This document shows, piece by piece, positions 55,145-64,000 of a DNA stretch of 64,000 bases. The DNA is taken from positions 1 to 64,000 of the forward strand of contig WSUB01000204.1 of assembly GCA_019633425.1 (NCBI GenBank), read 5' to 3'. Every line of letters begins with the position of its first letter. The first letter of the stretch is position 1. A model generated the notes under the pieces. The model ran no database searches. It saw only the letters and a program-made list of their open reading frames with translations, and was not told the origin of the DNA. This DNA comes from Tulasnella sp. 424 (Eukaryota; Basidiomycota; Agaricomycetes; Cantharellales; Tulasnellaceae). The translations under genes and the position numbers were made by a program.

Positions 55145-57593
55145 ATGGATTCTTCTCAGCAACCACACCCAGATAACCCTCCCCAACCCAGCGCTACCCA
55201 CCACTCAAGTTCATTAGCTGGTCAAACACTCACCTCTCCAAACGATGAACCTCCTTCCACCCAAAAGCCAACCCAGCTTGAAGGAGAAAAGCAGTGGCCG
55301 CCTCAGGGCTATAGCAAATGGAACATCCGCATACGACTGATGATCTGTCTTCTAATCCCTACATTCCTTGGTGGGCAATACTACTGGTGTGCTGTCAATC
55401 ATGAATCCGAGCTGAAGCCCACCCTCCTCGGATAGAAACGCTTGATTATACCGTCGTAGCAACTGCACAGCCTCATATAGCGTCTGCCTTCAACCGACTT
55501 GACCTCCAGTCCTGGATCGGAACGTCATATGTCCTTACCTCGACTGTGTTCCTGCCTGTCTTCGGTAGCATTGCCGATATCCTTGGCCGTCATTGGGCAC
55601 TGTGCGTCTCTTGAACTCGGAAGCATTATCTTTATAGACGCTAACTAGTCACATATTTTCAGGCAAATTGCCCTCGTTGTCTTCCTCATCGGATCCGCCA
55701 TTTGCACCGGCGCTCAGACTATGCCTATGCTGTTGGCCGGGAGAGGTGTTGCCGGCATCGGCGCGGCGGGTCTGCTAACCGTTGTCCGTATCGTCTTAAC
55801 CGACTCGGGTTCCTTGAACGAAGACAACTTCATGAACTCTATTCTGGTCGTTCTTTACGCCATCGGCTACTCGACCGGGTGCGTCACGCTCACTCTCCCT
55901 CTGTTTCCGAGCTAGCATTGATTTGGCGTTTTGATCATAGACCTGTTATTGGTGGCGCACTTCTCTCAACCTCATTCAGATGGATTTTCGCGATCAACCT
56001 CCCTCCGAGCTTCCTTTCCGTTTTCCTCATCCTGTTCCTCCTTCGGCCGCTACTGCGCCCCGCCCAACCATCAAAGCGGCTGTTCTTCAACACCCTCCCA
56101 ACCACTTCGACGTCCGGCCCTCCAACCACAGTAGCCCGCGAAACGCCACTCCAAAAGTTCCTTCGCATTGACTGGGTCGGAACGTTCCTCTTTATCTGTG
56201 GAGGCATTCTCATCCTTCTGGCACTATCCCTCGGATCGAGCGTCGAGTCCAAGGGCTTCTCAGCTCCAGTGGTCATCGCTTCCTTTGTGGTCGGGTTTTT
56301 CCTGATCATCGTTTTTATCGGGTGGGAGTATCTGGTATCCAAGTACGCCTTGGCCGCGCAGGACGAGTACCTCGGCGAACCACGTCGCTTCCCTGGATTT
56401 TTGTACAAGTGTCCTAAATGGTTTAGGTTGACGGATCCGGCCATTCCTTTGGAAATCTTCAAGAACTACGATGTATGCGCAACAAGTTTCGCCGCGATGA
56501 CCGGAGGGATGGTCCTGTTCTCAGCGTTTTACTTCCTGGCAATCTACTTCTCAATCGTCCAGGGCTTCAGTTCCACTTCGAGCGGCGTCCAGCTACTTTA
56601 CTTTGCACCTGGTCAGTCTCCTTGAATTTAAACACCCACCTAACTAGGCGGACGATCTCACTCTTCATGTCTAGGTCTTGGGGGTGGTGTCTTCATCGCC
56701 CTTCGAATGATCGCGTGGCTAAAGCAACCCAAGTACCCAGCTATATTCGGCTCTTTCATTATCCCCATAGCAATTGGTCTCATTACGATGGCTCTGAACA
56801 ACAACTCCCAGGGCGAACTAAGCGGGTTCTTGGCAATGACCGGCGTTGGTATTGGCTTGACCTTCGCACCTCTTGTTTTGCAAGCGAGGTACTGTCAACC
56901 TAACGACCGAATTGCTGTCGTAGTGTCAATGAACCTATTTGTAAGTCCATTCGGTTCGTAGCTTTGTTGCAGATCCTTATATCGCTTCGCAACCGCATCT
57001 AGTTCCGAACGGCTGGTGGGACCATCGGCTTGGCTCAACTTTCGGCAGTCCTCGACTCGAAAGTCAAGTCATATATCAGCGCCCTCGTCAACACCCCCGG
57101 AGCGCTCACCCCTTCCCAAATGTCCTCTCTTGGATCGATTTTCGGTAAATCGCTGAACAGCGTCGACACCATTCTGTCTCTACCTCCCGACAGTCGTCAA
57201 ATCGTACAAGATGCGTTCCGCAGGGCATGCCGGTGGAGTTTCATCAGCTTGTTACCCTGGTGCTGCGTATCGGCGATTCTTTGCTTGTTCTTAAGCAAAA
57301 TTCCGCAAGAGGTCGTCAGTCGCCCTCCGGGAGCCGCTCCTGCTGCCGACGAGAAACAGGAGAAAAAGGAGCCTATCAGGGATGACGAGCAGGGTGTGAC
57401 TACGCAGAGAGTGTCGGGCGACGATGGGCACCCCCAGGAAGCTCAGCGACAATCGCAGCTCGACGAAGGACCAGGGCAGGAACAACCAAAGCCATGGAGG
57501 ACCGTACCCACACCTAGAGGACCAATCACCCTGATTATTTGGCCTATTCGGGTTGCTTACGCCTACTTCAAAGCCTCCAGGCAACGATCCTAA
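55145..57593 (+). CDS. MFS transporter, 14-helix DHA2 (drug:H+ antiporter) type, copy 2
   Basis: Paralogue of the gene at 32785-35108. Start MDSSQQPHPDNPPQPSATHH, then KQWPPQGYSKWNIRIRLMIC. Motifs: LDYTVVATAQPHIAS, GSIADILGRHWA, RGVAGIGAAGL, STGPVIGGALLSTSFRWIF. Membrane segments include LFICGGILILLALSLGSS, GGMVLFSAFYFLAIYFSIV, IPIAIGLITMAL and TGVGIGLTFAPLVL. FRTAGGTIGLAQLSAVLDSK, FISLLPWCCVSAILCLFL and an acidic Gln-rich tail ending VAYAYFKASRQRS follow. Exon boundaries match copy 1 (after TFLG, HWA, YSTG, YFAP, MNLF). Probably a plasma-membrane exporter; substrate unknown. Confidence 0.9.
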
Positions 57594-57993
57594 ACCTACT
57601 ACTTTTACGTGCTCCTTGTCTTGCCTATGCTGTTTCATGTTCCCTTTTCCTTGTTCATTCTTTTGACGGCCCGCTAGACGGCCAACGCTCCTGTTTACGC
57701 TTCCCTCAAACAGCCATTATGTGAATTTTTCTTACTGTATGGTACGACACGGTCATTTAATACCGACTCGAAGCATCACTTTGCGTGTATGATCCCAAGG
57801 CAGAGTTTGCCCGGAGGAATGCGCAAAGGCCAAATCGTCGAGTAAACCTCGAGTATTCACTATAATTGCACGTGAAGGAATGAATATATGATGCGGGAAA
57901 TGAACAAACTCCATGAAACAACACATAGCAGGAAGTAAATAAGTCAATGAAACAACCAATGCGACCATATTAAGGGACATGAGGTAAGAGATG
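57594..57993. other. Convergent intergenic region
   Basis: Between MFS copy 2 (plus) and the RabGAP gene (minus). Carries an AATAAATAAG-like A/T-rich part near 57935, probably 3' untranslated sequence for the minus-strand gene. No gene. Confidence 0.55.
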
Positions 57994-60900
57994 TTATCTA
58001 GACAAAGTTGTAATGGCCCGCAGGTCTTTGATTTGGATTAGACGTGACGTGGAGCCAACTTGCGGCTTCAGTGACGCTTCGATCTTTGGCCTCAGCTTGC
58101 GAAGTTCATCTTCCTTTACCTTGACCGCAAGACATGCGGCAACGAAGGTGTCGGCATCGCTGGGAAGGACTTGCGAGGGTGGCCGGAACAGATAATCAAG
58201 GGCGTCGGAAGCAGATATGCTGGGCTCCGACATAATATAAGCCTTGCTCGCGAGGAGCAAAGTGAGGGCGACTCGGAATAGCCAAGAGGCACCTGATATG
58301 GGGGGTTAATAGTGCTGATAAACTCGTGCGACCAAGAGGCTCACCATCATAAATAAATACATCCCAAACACGATACAGATAGCGATTAGGCAATGTATTG
58401 ACAAAAAGCGCCGCAAACCTGGATCATTTCTGTTAGTAAAAGCGGCTGAGGTGCCCGAAAGGATTGACGCACCATGGTCGCGCAATATCCACAGGATCCA
58501 GACGTAGGTCCGTCTAACCGACCATCATATCAGCACAGTCAGATTCCAATGGGAACGCGACAACTTACATATAGCTTCTTGGCAAGGGCCGGATCAGCGG
58601 TCTCGATTGCCTTCTGCAACAAACGGGCGTCCACCACCATTTGTTTAGAGTTGACGGCAAAATAGCCACGAAGGTGGTTGTCCATTAGCGCCAAGAACGT
58701 CCAGAACGCGTCCTCTTCGGGAGACTGGAGTAGGATAGTACCCGCCATGGCGGCAAGGCCTTGCTCATAGGCGATGTCGGGCACCATCCGTAAGTACGCC
58801 TGCAGTAACGTCACGATTGGGCCTTTGGGATCACGTAAGTGAGGATGAGCCGGGAACGATCTGGAAACGGAAGGTTTTAGTAAGGAACGCAGCCCGGGTG
58901 TATTGAACACACCTATCCGCATCGCGCTCGATGGCATCGGAAGCGGAAACCCTTCCTCGAGAGCAAAGTTGCGCGTACAGTCCATCCATCCTACGAGACT
59001 TCGTATTGGTTAAGTATAGCCTGATCGACACAACCGTTCAGCAATCTTGATCGAATTCCATAAATCACCGTTACTCACCAGACCACTGAACGCACTGAGT
59101 TGGGAATGCCATCCTGGACTAGCTTCCGAACTTTCTTGTTCTTCTTTGCGCTCGCTGCGGATGTCGAGTTCATCACCGACAGCCACTTCTGTTCTCGCTC
59201 CCGATGTGCTTGAATGGATTCGGGGTCTGTTGGAGAAGGTAGTATGTCCGGTTGCTTGATTTGTGGGGTGTCGCTCGGGCGGCGAGTTGAGACCACTGGG
59301 CTCTGAGAGCGATTACTCTCAACCTCGTTCCCTGTGGTCCCACTTCGGACAGATGCGTGATCCCCTGCATCTACATCGCCCCCGGCAACCTTGACCTCGG
59401 CAATTCTTGGAATCAGAGGCTTGACAATCTCAAACTCCATCGCGGCCCCGCCGTCTTTCACTTGCACTTTTTCGTCGCTGAACTCGAAATGAGCCTGGGC
59501 GGTCGTGGGAGTGCCGGGATTGCTGCTGCCTGGTCCTCCTTTCGAGCGGAGCCCGATTGCTGAAATCTTGGATCGCAAGGAATTGCCGCGAGACAGCATG
59601 GACTCGTTGTCGTTCGCAAGGGAAGTCTGAGCTGAAACCGGAGACGTGATCGAATCCTTATCTTGCTGAGCCTCAGAGGCTGCCGTCGAAGGCACAGGCG
59701 AAGGGGGTATGGTGAGCTGGGGAGATGGAGGTCCTATGCTGGAAGGGGAAGGAGAGACCTCTGAACGAAGCGCGGAAGTCGACGCAACGTTGCGTAATGG
59801 CATCCGAGATGATAGATTTGGTGAAAGAGTGGATCCGGGACCGTTAGGATTAGGTGGGCCTAGTGAAGAACTGAGTGGGGGTTGGGCAAGTGGACTCGAT
59901 GGAGGGGGAGAACGAAGATTTGTAGTAGAAGGACCGCCGAGTGGGATACGAGGAATGGATATTGGAGGTGGAGTCTTTCCTGTTCGGGGAATATTTAACC
60001 CGGATGGCGACGGTGTTAGTGATCCCGAGGGACCTAAAGGACTCTTTGACGACGACGACGAAACGCTTGAACGTCCGGACGAGCCAACCGACATGATGCT
60101 GGGTACTCTGAACCCCTGTCTGCTGTCATGCTTCCCACTGCAACAAGTATAAAGTGTAAGCAACATAAAGAGAGAGCAAGATCGGCCTTACTTTGGATCA
60201 TTGCTCTGTATAACGCTTCCTGTCATGCTGCTGAATGACCTGGAACGAGGTCTCGGTTTGGGGAAGAAATTGTGACGCGGTGCTGGGCTTGTCCGACCTG
60301 AGTCAGGGTTGGGTACCAACGTACCCCGCTGAGGACCAGGGCTAGGCGGAACGTCCAACGTCGCAGAACGGAGCGGTGAACCCGGTATCCGCGACGAACC
60401 TGGTAACCCAGACCCGGGGATACCGACCGCGGGAGAACGTGGGACTTCTTCTGGTGGCGGTGGTCCGTTCCCATTGTCCAAGAACCAGTCGATCCTAACA
60501 GGTCCTACTGAATTTGCAAGATTCTGCATGCACCTGCCATGAATTGTGGCTGGCGGAGGTGGGCGATTCCCCATTGGAGGTGGGGGGTTCCGATAACAAG
60601 CAATGACCATATGCATGACTGCCAGTAAAGGAGGTCTTTGAGGGGCACCAAGCCCGCCTGGGGAAGGCGGTGGTCGGCTTTGTTGCTGCGGTTGCGCGTT
60701 CGCATAGATGGCAGGTTGAGTCGGCGCTTGAAGAGGTTTCGGCGCGCCCGGGTGAGGTAGGAAGGTAAGACGTCGACCAGAAGGCGAGACGAACTGGCCA
60801 GAGGGGTTTTCAATCGAAAACTGACTAGCAAGAGCCGCGGTTTCTTGAGGCGTAAGGGCCTCGGATGAAGGCGCCTGTGCCGGTGATTTACGGCCTTCCA

Positions 60901-63828
60901 GCTGAGCTAACGCAGTATCCATGGGTGAAAGTGTCTCTCGAGTTTTATGCTCCTCTTGGGATGGCTGCGCAGCGACGGGGGGACTCTTCCGTCCCTCTAG
61001 CTGAGCCAGTGCGAGGTCCATGGCTGATACTCGTTCTTTGCCAGTTCCTGGATCGCTTCCCCGAGTCGCTGATTCTTCGGGTACGTTCGAGAGTGGCCTC
61101 GCCTCAGGCGATACTTCAGCTGGAGGGGGACTATCCGGGTCGGGGGCGGAGTTGGGGGTAGAAGGAGGTCCTAAGTCCGGATTTGCATCGGACAGGGGCC
61201 GGAGTTGGGACGTCCGGTCCGTCTCCAAGGCCTTGACGCTACCGCCTGATGCAGGTCGATCAGCCGATGCATCTTCTTGCTGGAGCTTGGGAGAATCGAC
61301 TTCCAAATCTTCACTAAACACATCCGACACGGTTCTGAATGCGCTGGTCAGCGGTTCCGGCACACCGCTGTCCTCTGCTCCCACCGTCTGCGTTTCCGTC
61401 TCTTCGGTCTGGTCATCGTCCAAATCCCTTTCCGCCTCCTCGATTTGCTGTCTCAAGGAACTAGCAAATTGCGTCGACCTCGATGTCGGGAGGCTTGGCG
61501 AAATAGGAGATGACGCATTCTGAGGAAGGCCGAGGCTGTTATTCCGCAAACCGGAGGCATTCATGTCCAGCGTCAGTTGCTTCCGAGGAGCTAGGACGAG
61601 AGGTTGGATGGGCTGGGGCGGAAAGTCGAATCGCTTCGGACTTGACTGGAAGTCGATTCTCTTGGGACTTTGCGAGAACGACGAGACCGACTTTGGTGAA
61701 GACACCAACCGATCAGAGGAGTCGGTTCTACCTGGTAGTGGACGTGCGGTGTTTAATGGCGGCGGTAAAGGGAAGCTCCCTATGGCATCGCCTATTGCAG
61801 GCATACTACTAGGATCGGGGAAGCTCATATTAACCTGGCTCTTCCTCGACTTCCTCGACATCATCGAGAACCGCGAATATCGGTAGTTGTCGTAAATGTC
61901 CACGTCCTCCTCGTAATAAGAACCACCGGCTTCGGAACCTGAGCCAGGGAAGTTTGACAAGGCGGGGCTTTGGGCACCGGGAATGAGTGGGGGGTCGTTT
62001 GAATCGAATTCAGCTTCGTTGGAAGGACTGAATTGTTCGGAAGCGGATCCAGCAGAACCCGGATTTTCTACATCCTGTGGCGGAGCAGAATCCTCCTCTG
62101 CTTGTTCGTCGGAATGAGCAAGAGATGCAGGCGCAGGTTCGAGAGGAGTACCCTGCGACGTGGAAGAGCGCGTGCGGTGAGACGGAGTGGGGCTGGGCGA
62201 CGACGGTACTGCTTCCGTTTGAGTGCGGTCGTCTGTGCGTGCTGGTGAGTCTTGGCTCTGAGAGGGAGTTGGATTTTCGTCTCGGAAGTGTGAGACTGAT
62301 TCTATCTCTTGGCTAGCGCCTATTGGTTCCTCCGGCTCCTCTTCCTCTTGCTGCGGGGGTAAGTGCGAAACAGCCCCCCAGTCAGGTAAGTGGAAGCTTT
62401 CGTCCGTCATCATGCTTGTCACTCTCCCAGTCCGAACATCTTCTTCACTACCATCTCCACTTTCGACACTCCTTTCGGCAGGGTTTCCTATCAATCCTTG
62501 AATAAACTGCATCCCGATACCGAACCCTCCATCAGACGAGGCGATCGAAGCCCGTATGCCCCCGTCATCGTCGTAATGGGATGATGCGATTGAATCTCGG
62601 ATCCCGCTTTGTTGGACATAAGAGGAAGCTACCGAGTCTCGGATACCCGCTGGTTCTCCTTCGTCCACAGAGCCATCGTGATGTACCGAGCTGGATCTGG
62701 AGGGTGTGGGTGGCTTCGAGAAACGGGGAGGAGGGGAGTTGGTTACTGAGCTTGCTATGGAATCGCGAATGCCATATTCTGCTTCTTCTTCAAGTGCGAA
62801 CGGCTCCTCTTCGCCCATACTGCCGCGGAGAGCGGTCGGGATGAGTGGAGGCGAGTCCGCCCGAGAGGAGCTGCTACCGACTGAATCGCGAATGCTCAGA
62901 GGACGATGATCAAAAGTCGAGGTCGTGTCCCTGTATCGCACTTTGTCCAGCAATGCATTGACGACCTCTCCTCCAGCTGCGGAATGATACATTCCTGGAG
63001 CCTCGGGGCGTTCGGGCGAAACGGAGTTACGCTCGACCCGCACCCCTTGATCGGCGCCCTCCTGTTCATTTTCCGTAATATCCCCCGGCGTATGAGGTAA
63101 TGAAGTCTCAGTCGCTGAGGCGGACGAGAATCGACTAGCGAGGACCGGAGCTTCCGTCGCCTCGTTCGTTGGCGATAGAGGCGTTGAAGCTGTCGAATCC
63201 GATGCGGGGAAAGTTGAGTTCAGTGCGGACGCCGAGTTCGTGTTCAGACGGATGCTATGGCGAGGAGACAGGGTCTTGGGCGTTGCGGAAGGAGACGCCG
63301 TTCGGGAGGTTGTTCGAGAATGAGGTTCTGAAGGAGGTAGAGAGGAGTCTTGAGGTGGCAGTCGGGGGCTTGAATGTCCTGAACTGGAGGCCCGAGACGA
63401 ATCATCGTCGGTGACTCTTCGAACGAGGACCTTTTTGAGTGGACCATGAAAACGAACGTCGGATGCGGTGAACTGGCCGACGACGCCTTCGCAGTAGCCC
63501 TGCAGAGTGGAAAACAAAACAGCGACAAAAGGTTTGCATGGTTTTGCACGAGCGGCAGAATATCGGGGAGCGAAATGGACTGACCATGTATCTTCCTTCT
63601 TGCCCTTCAATCGGCATAAGCACCGTAATCTCATCGTCCTGTGTATATAAGACAGGCGAGGTTAGAGTGAGCGGCTGTCGACTGTAGGTCGATAGCGAAG
63701 CGTCTGCCAACCTGAAAGAACATGAGATCCCCTGGTGTCTCTGCAGCGCAATCAACGACTGCTGTACACGTCCCTATTCCTCCTTTCGCAGCATAGCGTT
63801 TCCATCGAGCTAGTTCAAGTGCGTCCAT
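57994..63828 (-). CDS. SH3-TBC domain Rab GTPase-activating protein with very long disordered middle
   Basis: Start taken at 63828 (MDALELARWKRYAAKGGIGT); an in-frame upstream extension without ATG cannot be excluded. Exons 1-3 encode an SH3-like fold (TAVVDCAAETPGDLMFFQ, DDEITVLMPIEGQEGRYM, GYCEGVVGQFTASDVRFHG). One huge exon (about 60195-63500) gives roughly 1,100 Ser/Pro/Glu-rich residues with repeated GIRDSIASS and MD.ALAQLEGRKSP motifs. It joins in phase (NDPN|GKHDSRQGFR) to a second disordered part and then the TBC domain. That domain has IERDADRSFP (arginine finger), AYEQGLAAMAG (glutamine finger), EDAFWTFLALMDNHLRGYF, LRLDPVDIARPW-type, RVWDVFIYDG. It ends ITTLSR. About 1,800 residues, far longer than an ordinary TBC protein. 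It should stimulate GTP hydrolysis on a Rab; the SH3 suggests recruitment to Pro-rich partners such as endocytic proteins. Confidence 0.87.
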
Positions 63829-64000
63829 GGTTGGTGTAAGTTCCTCGCCTCGCAGAGAGGTTCTCGCTTCCGGTCCAGATTCAGATTTGGGTTTTGCGGG
63901 TGCGTTGACGTGCAAAGATGATTAGAAAACTGATAAATTTGCCATAAAATAGAAGAGACAGTAGCGAGAGAGTTTGGGGGGTCGTGGCTTGGACGCTGAG

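Noticed and set aside
32785..57593. Secondary-metabolite gene cluster (exporters plus methyltransferases)
   Set aside because: No core enzyme (polyketide synthase, NRPS, terpene cyclase) and no oxidases are present, and gene orientation and duplications suggest family expansion.
1..64000. CRISPR arrays, bacterial operons or an integrated phage
   Set aside because: Gene structure is intron-rich fungal throughout; no spaced short repeats, integrase or phage genes were seen.

Overview
The window is the very end of a fungal chromosome or scaffold. It opens with 16 copies of a CCTAA repeat (TTAGG on the other strand), and the genes that follow carry many introns of about 50-60 bp with GT..AG ends. 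The gene content suggests a plant-associated agaricomycete: F-box and BTB/POZ families, a GH43 arabinanase with a CBM1 module, a FunK1/APH-like kinase fragment, a PARP and a TBC RabGAP. My best guess is Ceratobasidiaceae (Rhizoctonia-like); that is inference from family content only.

Layout. 0-5.7 kb: telomere, a truncated kinase-like gene, an Rvs167/Hob1 BAR-SH3 protein, mitochondrial ribosomal protein bL33m, and a GPI-anchored secreted protein of unknown function. 5.7-13.1 kb: a tandem duplication of about 3.7 kb. Each unit holds a GH43 endo-arabinanase with a CBM1 tail plus the 5' end of a PARP gene. The first PARP copy is a broken fragment; the second continues into the complete PARP (12.8-15.7 kb). 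16.5-18.3 kb: an unrecognised, mostly disordered protein. 20.5-27.9 kb: five F-box proteins in a row on the minus strand, three of them recent tandem copies. 28.8-32.3 kb: a TKL-type kinase and another F-box protein.

32.8-57.6 kb: two paralogous 14-helix MFS transporters point outward (minus at 33-35 kb, plus at 55-57.6 kb) and bracket a 20 kb island. The island contains repeated LtrA-like membrane protein genes (two apparently intact, one with stop codons, two fragments), two SAM-dependent methyltransferases that arose by duplication of an LtrA+methyltransferase block, and two BTB/POZ genes. A short interstitial telomeric repeat sits exactly at one duplication breakpoint. A run of 97 N lies between two identical 80 bp sequences and is probably an unmerged contig overlap. 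58-63.8 kb: a very long SH3-disordered-TBC RabGAP gene.

The housekeeping genes (bL33m, Rvs167, PARP, RabGAP) act independently of each other. The accessory genes look like subtelomeric families expanding by local segmental duplication, not one pathway. All exon calls come from reading splice sites by eye and aligning paralogues within the window; no database search was possible.
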